A stretch of DNA of 53,977 nucleotides from Nostoc sp. TH1S01. Lineage in GTDB: Bacteria > Cyanobacteriota > Cyanobacteriia > Cyanobacteriales > Nostocaceae. The notes beneath the pieces are model-generated. The model made no database searches. It was given only the letters and a program-made list of their open reading frames with translations, and was not told the DNA's origin. The position numbers and the translations under genes are program-made. The DNA lies in contig JAGKSW010000084.1 in assembly GCA_018993265.1 (NCBI GenBank), positions 1 to 53,977 on the forward strand, read 5' to 3'. Below are positions 41,496 to 49,834 of this stretch, piece by piece (positions within the stretch are counted from its first letter, which is position 1; each line of letters begins with the position of its first letter).

Positions 41496-41948
41496 ATGAT
41501 TCCGCCTATGGAAGCTTTATTTTGTTTGTCTCCCCGCTATCGTCTCGATGATGAGTTGCCTTGGCTAGAGGGGATTGATCCCAGCCGCCAATACTGGATT
41601 GCAGTCAATGGAGACAAAAACTTTACTATAGCTATTCCTGGGTTAGTGGTTGATTACGTTAGCGATTTTAAGCAGGCTATTCGCCAATTTCGCTCTTTAC
41701 AACCAGGAGAAGTAATGACTTTGGCAAGAATGGCTAACTCTTTTAAGATTCATTGTGTTAGCCTCAATTGCTATGCAGTAGAAACTGAAGTCAACAATGC
41801 CCTGCTTTGGCATTTGTTTGATCAAGAAACTTTAGATAGCCTACTAATGACAGCACACCCTGATTGGGTGTGCGCTCCAGCAAATGTTGAATTAGGCAGA
41901 AAATTGTTAATGCGCTCTTTGCAACTAGCAGTGGCTACTAAGAGCTAG
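41496..41948 (+). CDS. Hypothetical protein
   Basis: 150 residues, soluble, unrecognised. The sequence LPWLEGIDPSRQYWIAVNGD, then FTIAIPGLVVDYVSDFKQAI and QPGEVMTLARMANSFKIHCV, suggests an alpha/beta domain with alternating strands. HLFDQETLDSLLMTAHPDWV and a helical end VELGRKLLMRSLQLA follow. No catalytic or binding motif is visible. Start could be ATG 41496 or 41508. It stands alone between the signalling cluster and the carotenoid-protein genes and is followed by CTAGGG/CTAGAGG heptamer repeats at 41941-41970. Confidence 0.65.
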   Translation: MIPPMEALFCLSPRYRLDDELPWLEGIDPSRQYWIAVNGDKNFTIAIPGLVVDYVSDFKQAIRQFRSLQPGEVMTLARMANSFKIHCVSLNCYAVETEVNNALLWHLFDQETLDSLLMTAHPDWVCAPANVELGRKLLMRSLQLAVATKS

Positions 41949-42083
41949 GGACTAGAGGCTAGGGGTAGAAGTGAGAGAGTAGTATTTTTGACTCTGCATT
42001 GCTCACTATTGAATCGAGCTAGTTATGAAAAATATCATAACCAAATACGAAAAACTTCTTTTCTCGCCGCTAGCTTCTAAACT

Positions 42084-42530
42084 TTAACCTTTATTTTCTG
42101 GACGCAAAGCTAATAATTCTTGGGGAGAAGCTAAGAGTTTGATTTTGGTGTAAGTAATTTGGCGTTGTTGGTTCAAGATAAATAGCCATATAACATTTAC
42201 ACCACACCAAGAGGTTTGGGCTTTACCACTCACCTGAACTTGGATGAAGTTATTTTCTAGATTCTCAATAATTCCTTCGCGGGGATAGGCTTGAAGGCCT
42301 TGTGCTTCTTGTTGTAAATAAGCTGCGATCGCATCTTTCCCGACAATACCAGATTCAAAAGGTGGATACATCACACCATCTTCCGCAAATAGTGCGGCTG
42401 TTTGTTGAAACTTACCTGCATTGAGACTGGCAAAATAATCTAAGATGCAAGGTTCTGTAATTCCTTCAATCTTAATTGTGTTTATAGATTCAGCAGTTTT
42501 CATAAAATTAGTAGTATTAAGCTGACTCAA
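42084..42530 (-). CDS. C-terminal-domain-like carotenoid protein (OCP CTD homologue, CTDH)
   Basis: 148 residues, the NTF2-like fold of the orange carotenoid protein C-terminal domain as a separate protein. PCILDYFASLNAGKFQQTAA, LFAEDGVMYPPFESGIVGKD and AIAAYLQQEAQGLQAYP are near-identical in style to OCP, and VNVIWLFILNQQRQITYTKI contains the Trp that in OCP hydrogen-bonds the carotenoid keto group. CTDH proteins bind and deliver ketocarotenoid to helical carotenoid proteins. Cys109 in SWCGVNVIW corresponds, as I recall, to the Cys that links CTDH dimers. The gene follows the HCP gene on the same strand, the order of all4941-all4940 in Anabaena PCC 7120. Start may be ATG 42530 or 42503. Confidence 0.9.
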   Translation of the reverse strand: MSQLNTTNFMKTAESINTIKIEGITEPCILDYFASLNAGKFQQTAALFAEDGVMYPPFESGIVGKDAIAAYLQQEAQGLQAYPREGIIENLENNFIQVQVSGKAQTSWCGVNVIWLFILNQQRQITYTKIKLLASPQELLALRPENKG

Positions 42531-42614
42531 AATTAATTTGAATATAAAAGTAAAGATAAAAAAAGCAGCTTTTGAAGTAGATTATTAACTTGCATTATTT
42601 CTTTAGAAAGAACT

Positions 42615-42640
42615 TGTTCCCAGATTGTTGCCTGGGAACA
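42615..42640 (-). terminator. Hairpin between the HCP and CTDH genes (possible attenuator)
   Basis: TGTTCCCAG (42615-42623) and CTGGGAACA (42632-42640) form a perfect 9-bp stem with an 8-nt loop. On the coding (minus) strand it is followed by AGTTCTTTCT, only a weak T-tract, so it may be a leaky terminator or processing site that sets the ratio of the two proteins. Confidence 0.5.
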
Positions 42641-42679
42641 GTTTTTGGCAAATCATTGAGGTTGGGAGGAGATCGCAGA

Positions 42680-43201
42680 TTAGTCAGCTAAAGGGTCAAT
42701 ACCCATTTCAGCAACTACTTTACGAAGAACTGTAATTTGTTGACCAAAATCTAATTCTTTGATTGCTTCTAGTACTTGTCCAGCATCACGAGAAAGTTTG
42801 TAGTCGTTTGGTACTGGTACGACAAAACCTTTTACCATTAATTCTGATAATTCATACCAAAACGCTAATTTGGTATTAGCACTCAAAATACCGTAAGAGC
42901 GAGTCAATGCAGTATTTTTCTTAGCAACCAAGTCACGCATGACGCTTAATTGGTCGGCGTGGGACATCTGCTTAATTTGATTCAGTAGACCTTCAGCTAA
43001 CTGTAAACGAGCTGCACCTGTAGCTGCTGGTGTAATGGAGCGTCCCATTTCTGTGTAAGCATACCACAGCACTGCTAGTTGGTCATCCACACTTAGGCTT
43101 TGAAATACACTAATGGTGGAAGCAACAGCATCAACAGGCTGGATGCTGTAGTTAACAGCGTTGGAGAAGCGGGTTGAAGCTGAATCAGAAGTGAATGTCA
43201 T
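42680..43201 (-). CDS. Helical carotenoid protein (HCP; OCP N-terminal domain homologue)
   Basis: 173 residues, equal to the all-helical carotenoid-binding domain of OCP. LAVLWYAYTEMGRSITPAA is the diagnostic carotenoid-pocket motif; LSVMRDLVAKKNTALTRSYG and KLAFWYELSELM supply the second pocket half with a conserved Trp. HCPs bind canthaxanthin or related ketocarotenoids and quench singlet oxygen. One Anabaena paralogue (HCP4), whose gene sits beside the CTDH gene as here, also quenches phycobilisomes. By context this is most likely the HCP4-type protein, which is inference. Start ATG 43201. Confidence 0.93.
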   Translation of the reverse strand: MTFTSDSASTRFSNAVNYSIQPVDAVASTISVFQSLSVDDQLAVLWYAYTEMGRSITPAATGAARLQLAEGLLNQIKQMSHADQLSVMRDLVAKKNTALTRSYGILSANTKLAFWYELSELMVKGFVVPVPNDYKLSRDAGQVLEAIKELDFGQQITVLRKVVAEMGIDPLAD

Positions 43202-43420
43202 GATGGCACCACAGTTGATTAGTTAAGTGTGCTGATAATCAAGTGAGAGGTTGGCAGTATTTTTTGTTGCTTCGCCTCTTACATTTCAATGTTGCATTAT
43301 TTATTTACAAACCGCAAATAAAAGTTACAAATAGCTTGGGTGGAAAATTTTCTATGGTAGATTTGCCACTATAGTGTAAAATTAAAAAGCCAAAATTTGA
43401 GCAGACTTTAGCTCAAAAAC

Positions 43421-44392
43421 ATGAATCAAGATTCTGTAACTAGCCAAGCAGTCAAAGAAAAAGCTTTAGGATTAGGCTTTCACAAAGTGGGAATTGCTGC
43501 TGTAGAAGAGGTTAATAATACAGAAGTTCAAAGAATGCAAGCATGGCTAGCACTGGGTTATCACGCTGATATGGAATGGATGAATAACCCAAAGCGGCAA
43601 GATATTCGTTTAGTTATGCCAGAGGCGCGATCGCTTGTGTCTGTGGCGCTGAATTATTACACCCCGCATCAGCGTCCAGAAGGTGAAGAATACGCCAAAA
43701 TCTCCCGCTATGGTTGGGGAAGAGATTATCACAAGGTGATGCACAAGAAACTTAAGCTGCTGACTACTTGGTTAGAATCACTGAGTGACGATGTAAAAGC
43801 TAAGTACTATGCAGACACTGGCCCTGTGCAAGATAAAGTCTGGGCGCAAACAGCTGGGATTGGTTGGATTGCCAAAAATGGGAATGTAATTACCAGAGAG
43901 TACGGTTCTTGGTTATTTTTGGGTGAAGTTGTGACAAACTTGGAACTAGAATGCGATCGCCCCCATGCACAACATTGCGGTAGCTGTACTCGTTGTTTGA
44001 CAGCTTGTCCCACTGGTGCAATTACCCAACCCTTTGTAGTAGATGCTAATCGCTGCATTGCGTATCATACAATAGAAAATCGAGGGGAAAAATTACCAGA
44101 AGCGATCGCATCACACTTGCAAGGCTGGGTTGCTGGTTGTGATATTTGCCAAGATGTTTGTCCTTGGAATCAGCGATTTGCTCAGACAACTGACGTGGCA
44201 GATTTTCAACCTTATCCTGGGAATATTGCACCTAAGCTGATAGAATTAGCAAAAATCTCAGATGAGGAGTGGGATCAAAAATTTCCGGCATCAGCGTTGC
44301 GGCGGATTAAGCCAAAAATGTTAAGACGGAATGCCCGTGCTAATCTTGACGCATCTAGGCAAAATAATGACTCAGAAAGTAATTGTTTTTGA
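43421..44392 (+). CDS. queG: Epoxyqueuosine reductase QueG
   Basis: 323 residues. Cobalamin- and iron-sulfur-dependent enzyme for the last step of queuosine synthesis in tRNA. The family signature is complete: N-terminal KALGLGFHKVGIAAVEE, RQDIRLVMPEARSLVSVALN, YHKVMHKKLKLL, and GIGWIAKNGNVITREYGSW. The ferredoxin motif is HCGSCTRCLTACPTGAI, with a second cluster CDICQDVCPWNQRF. Length is at the short end of the family because the C-terminal HEAT-like tail is abbreviated, ending ALRRIKPKMLRRNARANLD. The HAD phosphatase gene starts inside its 3' end, suggesting co-translation. Confidence 0.95.
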   Translation: MNQDSVTSQAVKEKALGLGFHKVGIAAVEEVNNTEVQRMQAWLALGYHADMEWMNNPKRQDIRLVMPEARSLVSVALNYYTPHQRPEGEEYAKISRYGWGRDYHKVMHKKLKLLTTWLESLSDDVKAKYYADTGPVQDKVWAQTAGIGWIAKNGNVITREYGSWLFLGEVVTNLELECDRPHAQHCGSCTRCLTACPTGAITQPFVVDANRCIAYHTIENRGEKLPEAIASHLQGWVAGCDICQDVCPWNQRFAQTTDVADFQPYPGNIAPKLIELAKISDEEWDQKFPASALRRIKPKMLRRNARANLDASRQNNDSESNCF

Positions 44393-45005
44393 TTTTGATG
44401 GCACAATTGCAGATACAGTAGATGCTCTTATAGGTATTGCCAATCGTTTAGCTACAGAGTTTGGCTATAAACAAATCACTCCTGAACAACTCGCTCACTT
44501 AAGAAATTTAACCTCTAGAGAAATTATTAAATACTCAGGTGTATCTCTACTAAAAATTCCGTTTCTCCTCAGAAAAGTTAAATCAGAACTCAAAAATAAA
44601 ATTCACGAGTTTCATCCAATTCCCGGAATTAAAGAAGCACTCACAGAACTGAAAAATCATGGTTATAAGTTAGGAATTATCACATCTAACTCTAAAGAAA
44701 ACGTTACAGCATTCCTCAATAACCATGACTTAGATAATCTATTTGATTTTATTTATTCCGGAGTAACTATTTTTGGAAAAACAACAATTATCAATAATGT
44801 CTTGAAGCAAAAGCAACTCTCAACTCAAGCCGTTATTTATGTTGGTGATGAAACCAGAGATATAGAAGCATCAAAAAAAGCCAATATTCAAGTTATTGCT
44901 GTTACTTGGGGATTTAATTCTCCAGCAGTATTATCAAAGCAAAAACCTGACTTTTTAATTGACCATCCCAGCGAACTGCTAAATGTTGTGAAAAGTTGTT
45001 GTTAA
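44367..45005 (+). CDS. HAD-family phosphatase (phosphoglycolate phosphatase-like)
   Basis: 212 residues from ATG 44367, which gives the canonical VIVFDFDGTIADTVDAL start (motif I, Asp nucleophile). Motif II LGIITSNS, the Lys region GKTTIINNVLKQKQ and motif III YVGDETRDIEASKKA follow, with a helical cap between motifs I and II. The size and VAVTWGFNSPAVLSKQKPDFLIDHP end are typical of HAD-IA phosphoglycolate phosphatase-like enzymes. The gene overlaps queG by 26 nt. Substrate unproven. Confidence 0.87.
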   Translation: MTQKVIVFDFDGTIADTVDALIGIANRLATEFGYKQITPEQLAHLRNLTSREIIKYSGVSLLKIPFLLRKVKSELKNKIHEFHPIPGIKEALTELKNHGYKLGIITSNSKENVTAFLNNHDLDNLFDFIYSGVTIFGKTTIINNVLKQKQLSTQAVIYVGDETRDIEASKKANIQVIAVTWGFNSPAVLSKQKPDFLIDHPSELLNVVKSCC

Positions 45006-45056
45006 TCAACTCAATAGCTCAAATAAAAGGAAGCATGAAATATAAAGTATCACAAT

Positions 45057-45087
45057 TCATACTTCATAATTCATACTTCACACTTCA
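45057..45087. repeat. Heptamer tandem repeat (CATACTT/CATAATT type)
   Basis: CATACTT-CATAATT-CATACTT-CACACTT units in tandem between the convergent HAD and acidic-protein genes; the same STRR family as at 3343-3370. Confidence 0.7.
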
Positions 45088-45092
45088 TTTGA

Positions 45093-45467
45093 CTATTTTT
45101 TAGGTTGACCCTTTTCTATAGCTTGTTTGACTAAATCATCGCTGACATTAGATACACCTTCATTATCAGAACGTCCAACTTCTTTAGCTAACTCTAAATA
45201 ATCATCAGGATTTCCTGTCGGTTGTGCTTCGGTGGTTCTATCTTCAGCTTCTGGAACTTCTAATTTAGGTGCAGTTGCGGCTGCTGCTGCGGCTTCTCCT
45301 TCGGGAGTGCGATCTATTTCGCTGACGCTAAACTCTTGTGCTGCTGCGTAATCAGCATCAAAATCTACTTTTTGTAATTTCTCTTCACCACTAGCCATGT
45401 TTTCTGCTGCTAATTTTGCATCATGGGTAGTAGCTTCATTGGGATTGGGTTTTATTGTATCAGCCAT
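45093..45467 (-). CDS. Acidic, probably disordered small protein
   Basis: 124 residues, strongly acidic and Ala-rich, with no hydrophobic core: MADTIKPNPNEATTHDAKLA, EEKLQKVDFDADYAAAQEFS, an AAAAAATAP run and SDDLVKQAIEKGQPKK at the end. It resembles small hydrophilic proteins of stress or desiccation type found in cyanobacteria, but no family is recognised. It is divergent from the downstream helical carotenoid protein gene (216 nt apart), so a shared stress-responsive promoter region is possible. Confidence 0.7.
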   Translation of the reverse strand: MADTIKPNPNEATTHDAKLAAENMASGEEKLQKVDFDADYAAAQEFSVSEIDRTPEGEAAAAAATAPKLEVPEAEDRTTEAQPTGNPDDYLELAKEVGRSDNEGVSNVSDDLVKQAIEKGQPKK

Positions 45468-45683
45468 AATTTAACACCTTGTGTAATTTTATTAAATGCT
45501 GGGGCGATTGTATCAAGGAAAATTTCTGAATTACTGCCACCTAGGGAGAGATTATTACCTCTATTGAAAGATAGATATCAGTTTTAATTAAAAATTGAAA
45601 TAAGTCTTTCTCTAGGGGGGAGATTGTAATTACCAAACTTTGTTAACTCTTAGTTTGATATGTTAATTTCACGGTGATAAATT

Positions 45684-46214
45684 ATGACTTCAAGTTACGA
45701 AAAAAACGCTCCTCAAGCATTAAGTAATGAAACCAAAAAGGTTGTAAAAGCCTTTAATAAGTTAGATGCCGATGCTAAATTAGCATGGTTTTATCTTGTT
45801 TATGAAAACATGGGTGACTCTATTACTCCTGCGGCTCCGGCTGCGGCTGAACCTGAATTAGCACCACTTTTATTAAATGATTATTTGCAACTTTCTGATG
45901 AAGAACAATTGAATGTAATGCGGGATATAGTTAACCGCAAAGACACAGAATATTCCCGCGCTTATGGTGCATTAAAAGAAAATAATCAATTGTTAGTTTG
46001 GTATGTTTGGGCTGTAGCTATGGGTGATACAGTCGTTGATTATCCTGATGACTACGACAGTGGTAATGCTATTGATGATTTGCTTTCTCAAATTCAAGGA
46101 TTAGATTTTGAAGCACAAATGTCAGTTTTTAGAACCATAGCTGGCGAAATGGGCTACACTGATGTCCAACCAATTGAAACACAAGCGGAAACTGGTAAAA
46201 CTGCAAGTCTTTAA
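45684..46214 (+). CDS. Second helical carotenoid protein (HCP paralogue)
   Basis: 176 residues. LAWFYLVYENMGDSITPAAP is the carotenoid-pocket motif, LNVMRDIVNRKDTEYSRAYG the conserved second helix pair, and LLVWYVWAVAMGDTV carries the pocket Trp. IQGLDFEAQMSVFRTIAGEM closes the domain, followed by a short acidic tail. Its lack of an adjacent CTD gene and its divergence from the copy at 42680 place it in a different HCP clade (HCP1-3 type of Anabaena); which one cannot be told by eye. Role: carotenoid binding and singlet-oxygen quenching. Confidence 0.93.
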   Translation: MTSSYEKNAPQALSNETKKVVKAFNKLDADAKLAWFYLVYENMGDSITPAAPAAAEPELAPLLLNDYLQLSDEEQLNVMRDIVNRKDTEYSRAYGALKENNQLLVWYVWAVAMGDTVVDYPDDYDSGNAIDDLLSQIQGLDFEAQMSVFRTIAGEMGYTDVQPIETQAETGKTASL

Positions 46215-46246
46215 AGAGGCTAGGGACTAGAGGTTAGTTCAGGAGG

Positions 46247-46272
46247 GTGCGTTGTTGTATAAAGCAACGCAC
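46247..46272. terminator. Stem-loop between convergent HCP and ABC genes
   Basis: GTGCGTTG (46247-46254) and CAACGCAC (46265-46272) form a perfect 8-bp stem with a 10-nt loop, about 35 nt after the HCP stop. The following sequence is only moderately T-rich, so termination is plausible but not certain. Confidence 0.5.
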
Positions 46273-46325
46273 TACTTTGATACTCAGTTTTTAGTATGAG
46301 ATTTGTAGGTAATCATCACAGTTCA

Positions 46326-47084
46326 TTAAACAGCCAAGTGAGCCAAATCGTTTGGTGTGAGATGAGAGTGTACAACTTCACCATCACGGAACCAAACGAT
46401 GCGCTGGGTTTGACGGGCTACATCGGGTTCGTGAGTTACCATAACTACGGTGATCCCACTGGCGTTTAATTCGGTAAAAATGTCTAAGACTTCTTGGGTG
46501 GTACGAGAGTCAAGTGCGCCTGTGGGTTCATCGGCGAGGAGGACAACCGGACGATTGACAATGGCACGAGCGATCGCTACTCTTTGTTGTTGTCCACCTG
46601 AGAGTTGATTTGGTTTGTTGTTGAGGCGTTTTTCTAAACCAACTCTTGTGAGGGCGACAACAGCGCGATCGCGTCTTTCTGTCGGGTTAACATTAGCATA
46701 CGCCATTGGTAACATGACATTTTCTAAGGCTGTGAGTTGGGGTAAAAGGTGAAATTGTTGGAAGACAAACCCCAATTTTTTATTCCGGATGTGTGCCAAA
46801 GCTTTATCATCCATTTGGGCAACATCGACATTATCTAAATAATAATGTCCGCCTGTGGGACGATCTAAACAACCGATAATATTCATGGCTGTGGATTTAC
46901 CGGAACCAGAAGGCCCCATAATTGAACAATACTCGCCTTCGTTGATAATCAAGTTGACATTGTTGAGGGCTTTGACTTCGGTTTCGCCGCTACCGTAGAC
47001 TTTAAAAATATTTTCTAGGCGAATAATTTCTTGTTTTGGTACAGAATGGGGAATTAGAGAATTGGTTATTGAAACAGTTGTCAT
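46326..47084 (-). CDS. MacB/LolD-type ABC transporter ATP-binding protein
   Basis: 252-residue ATPase: Walker [17 protein letters not shown]-loop [17 protein letters not shown], signature [15 protein letters not shown], Walker [12 protein letters not shown], and H-loop VTHEP. The LDxPTxGxYxxDxxDV segment is standard for the LolD/MacB group. It is the last gene of a co-directional operon with a MacB-type permease and a MacA-type adaptor. In this class ATP hydrolysis in the cytoplasm drives substrate through a periplasmic adaptor to a TolC channel. The TolC partner is not in the window. Confidence 0.93.
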   Translation of the reverse strand: MTTVSITNSLIPHSVPKQEIIRLENIFKVYGSGETEVKALNNVNLIINEGEYCSIMGPSGSGKSTAMNIIGCLDRPTGGHYYLDNVDVAQMDDKALAHIRNKKLGFVFQQFHLLPQLTALENVMLPMAYANVNPTERRDRAVVALTRVGLEKRLNNKPNQLSGGQQQRVAIARAIVNRPVVLLADEPTGALDSRTTQEVLDIFTELNASGITVVMVTHEPDVARQTQRIVWFRDGEVVHSHLTPNDLAHLAV

Positions 47085-47150
47085 AAATATTTAGTTATTA
47101 GTTAATTTACTTGCTATTTCAACGCAAAGGTACACAAAGTTTTTGATATA

Positions 47151-48368
47151 CTAAGCACTTCGCAATGCTACGATTGGGTCAAGTTTTGCAGCACGGCGGG
47201 CGGGAACGACACCGAAGAATAAACCGATCGCACCAGAAACACCCACAGCAGTAGCAATAGCTACAGGAGATATGCCTGCTTCTAGGGGTGTTAATGCTGC
47301 AACAATCATAATCCCACTGACACCAACAGCAGTTCCTAATAAACCGCCAATTGCAGAGACAATCACGGCTTCAATCATGAACTGTAATAAGATATCTTGT
47401 TCGGTTGCGCCGATCGCTTTTCGCAATCCGATTTCTTGGGTACGTTCGGTGACGGAAACCAACATGATATTCATGATACCGATACCACCAACAAATAGCG
47501 AAATTCCAGCGATCGCCGCCAACATAATTGTTAATGCGCCTGTGATTTGTCCGACAGTTTGCAACGCATCTTTTTGGGTGCGGATAGTAAAGTCATCTTC
47601 GCCGATGATTTTGTGGCGTTGTCGCAGCAAATTGGTAATTTGAAAGACGGCTGCATCTACACTATTAGCGTTCTTAGCTGAGGCGACAATGTAAGTTAAC
47701 TCTAATCCATAAGGAGAAGTGCGTCCGACAATGCGGTTTGCCATTGTAATTACTGGGATTAAGGCCGCATCATCATAATCAACACCCAAATTAGAACCTT
47801 TGCCAACTAACACCCCAATCACCCGAAAGCTAGTATTGCTAATGCGTAACTGTTGACCAACAGGGTTACTATTACCAAAAAGTCTTTGAGCTAATTTTGC
47901 GCCCAGGACTACAACTTGGTTACTGCGTTTCATGTCAACTTCCGAAAAAAACCGCCCTTTGTCGGTTTCAAAGTCTCGGACAGTCAAAAAACTGGGAGTT
48001 GTACCAATAATGTTGACATCAGTATTTTTGTTGCTGTAAGTAACAACCTGCCGACTATTTAACTCCGCAGTCACATCTGCTATGGTTGGAACTTGAGTAG
48101 CGATCGCTGTCGCATCTTCCAAAACTAAAGTTTTCGGCGTATCACGGGAAATGCGCTCGGTTTCTTGATTACCGGGAATCACAAACAACACATTCGGCCC
48201 CAGAGACTCTAACTGATTAGAAACATATTTCTGTCCACCTTCACCAATGCCAATCATGGCAATTACCGAAGCGTTACCAATCACTATACCCAGCATGGTG
48301 AGGGCGCTACGCAATTTATTCGCCAGCAGGGTTTTTCCTGCCATTTGTACGCTTTCTAAGAAGTTCAT
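47151..48368 (-). CDS. MacB-type ABC transporter permease (FtsX-like)
   Basis: 405 residues with the MacB topology: first helix in KLRSALTMLGIVIGNASVIA, a large periplasmic core domain (about 45-275, including VVLGAKLAQRLFGNSNPVGQ and FRVIGVLVGKGS), then three helices (ALTIMLAAIAGISLFVGGIG, IMNIMLVSVTERTQEIGLRK, and the C-terminal AIGLFFGVVPARRAAKLDP). Unlike E. coli MacB, the ATPase is a separate protein. Its ATG overlaps the adaptor stop (ATGA), implying coupled synthesis. The order adaptor-permease-ATPase is the same as in the heterocyst DevBCA exporter, but the permease is MacB-like, not DevC-like. Substrate unknown. Confidence 0.92.
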   Translation of the reverse strand: MNFLESVQMAGKTLLANKLRSALTMLGIVIGNASVIAMIGIGEGGQKYVSNQLESLGPNVLFVIPGNQETERISRDTPKTLVLEDATAIATQVPTIADVTAELNSRQVVTYSNKNTDVNIIGTTPSFLTVRDFETDKGRFFSEVDMKRSNQVVVLGAKLAQRLFGNSNPVGQQLRISNTSFRVIGVLVGKGSNLGVDYDDAALIPVITMANRIVGRTSPYGLELTYIVASAKNANSVDAAVFQITNLLRQRHKIIGEDDFTIRTQKDALQTVGQITGALTIMLAAIAGISLFVGGIGIMNIMLVSVTERTQEIGLRKAIGATEQDILLQFMIEAVIVSAIGGLLGTAVGVSGIMIVAALTPLEAGISPVAIATAVGVSGAIGLFFGVVPARRAAKLDPIVALRSA

Positions 48369-49834
48369 TTGTCTTGTGCTTCCTGCGCCTTCTTGATTTT
48401 ATAGTCCTTGGGTAAGTCAACAAACACGCGATCGCCTGCTTGCACTCCTGATAAAACTTGAGTTTGGTCTTGAATTTGTGCGCCCGTGGTCACTTCTCGA
48501 AACTGGGGTTGATTTTTCGCATCGGGAACCAGAACACCAGTTTTACCTTTTTCGGTGACAATGGCCACAGTTGGTAATACTAAGGTATTGCTGATGCGAT
48601 CGCCTAAAAAAGTCAAATCAACATTTAAGCCAGAACGCAGTTTATCTGTACCTGTATCTAAAGCCACTCGCACCTGAAACGATGTTACACCTTGTTCCAC
48701 AACTGCTTCTGGTGCAATCAAGCGTACACGACCTTTAAATACTTGGTCAGGATAAGCATCAGCGACAATTTCGACTTCTTGTCCAACTTTAACTCTGCCT
48801 ATATCGGCTTCCGGGATTTGTGCTAATACTTCTAACCCTTTAGCAACCGCCACAATCGAACTTGAAGTCGCCGACGCACTGCTAGAAGCAGAGGTAGTTG
48901 GTGTCACAAATGCGCCGATGTTGGCATATTTTTGCGTAACAATCCCAGCAAATGGGGCGCGAATCACTGTCTCTTCCATCTTGACATTAGCAGCAGCTAA
49001 CTGTGCTTGTGCGGCCTTAACTGCGGCTTGGCGTTGGGCAATTTCTTCTTTGCGTGTGCCATTTTCTAATAAAACTAAGGCGGCTCTAGCTTCGGTGACA
49101 GCGGCTTCTTTCATCGCAATTTCTTCACTGCGAGAGCCACTTTGCATTAGTGATAAACGGCGACGAGCTTCTTCTAAATTAGCTTTAGCCGATTTATCTT
49201 CACTAACTGCTTGATCTAGTGATTGCTTTTTTTCAGCACCTTGTTGGTAAAGATATTGGTAACGTTTAACTTGTTCGGTGGTGTAATTTACCCTTGCTTG
49301 GGCTGCATCTACTTGGGCTTGAGCTTGAGCAATTTCTTGGGGGCGATTCCCTGCACGCGCTTGGGCTAACTGGGCTTCGGCTTGGGCTAGACGCGCCCTA
49401 GCTTGCGTAATTTCTTGGGGACGATTCCCGGCTAAGGCTTCATCTAACTGGGCTTGGGCTTGGGCTAAGTTGGCGCGATACTGAAGAATTTGGGCTTGCA
49501 AATCGCCTATATCCATCCGAGCGATAATTTGATTTTGCTGTACGCGATCGCCTTGTTCCACATATAATTCTGCCAGTACCCCTGGATTTTTCGGGCTGAT
49601 ATTCACACTTTGCACGGGTACAACCTTACCACTGGCAGTAATTTTCAAAGTTACATTTTTCGCTTCTACAGGTACAGTGAGTTGGGTAATATCTTGTTCG
49701 CTGGCTCCCCGATTAACCATGTTGACGGAAGTAGTAACACCAACCACAACCGCACCCGTGGCTATCAACCCTATCAGCCAACGAAAAGGGTGATAAACTT
49801 TGCCAATAACGGGAACTTCTATATAGGTGTTCAT
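48365..49834 (-). CDS. MacA/HlyD-type periplasmic adaptor (membrane fusion protein)
   Basis: 489 residues from ATG 49834 (TTG 49846 would add four). An N-terminal anchor (FRWLIGLIATGAVVVGVTTS) is followed by a lipoyl-like half (ITASGKVVPVQSVNISPKNP and ELYVEQGDRVQQNQIIARMD), a long alpha-hairpin (about 105-275), the second lipoyl half VIRAPFAGIVTQKYANIGAF, and beta-barrel and membrane-proximal domains. The hairpin is built from near-repeats: LAGNRPQEITQARARLAQ and RAGNRPQEIAQAQAQ, then QSGSRSEEIAMKEAA and ENGTRKEEIAQRQAA, four copies of an N/S-R-x-x-E-I-A module. It would bridge the permease to an outer-membrane TolC-like channel. Confidence 0.92.
   Translation of the reverse strand: MNTYIEVPVIGKVYHPFRWLIGLIATGAVVVGVTTSVNMVNRGASEQDITQLTVPVEAKNVTLKITASGKVVPVQSVNISPKNPGVLAELYVEQGDRVQQNQIIARMDIGDLQAQILQYRANLAQAQAQLDEALAGNRPQEITQARARLAQAEAQLAQARAGNRPQEIAQAQAQVDAAQARVNYTTEQVKRYQYLYQQGAEKKQSLDQAVSEDKSAKANLEEARRRLSLMQSGSRSEEIAMKEAAVTEARAALVLLENGTRKEEIAQRQAAVKAAQAQLAAANVKMEETVIRAPFAGIVTQKYANIGAFVTPTTSASSSASATSSSIVAVAKGLEVLAQIPEADIGRVKVGQEVEIVADAYPDQVFKGRVRLIAPEAVVEQGVTSFQVRVALDTGTDKLRSGLNVDLTFLGDRISNTLVLPTVAIVTEKGKTGVLVPDAKNQPQFREVTTGAQIQDQTQVLSGVQAGDRVFVDLPKDYKIKKAQEAQDK

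Noticed and set aside
46326-49834. Naming the exporter operon devBCA
   Set aside because: The gene order fits, but the permease has MacB-type sequence (KLRSALTMLGIVIG, ERTQEIGLRKAIGA), not DevC-type, so a heterocyst glycolipid role is not supported.
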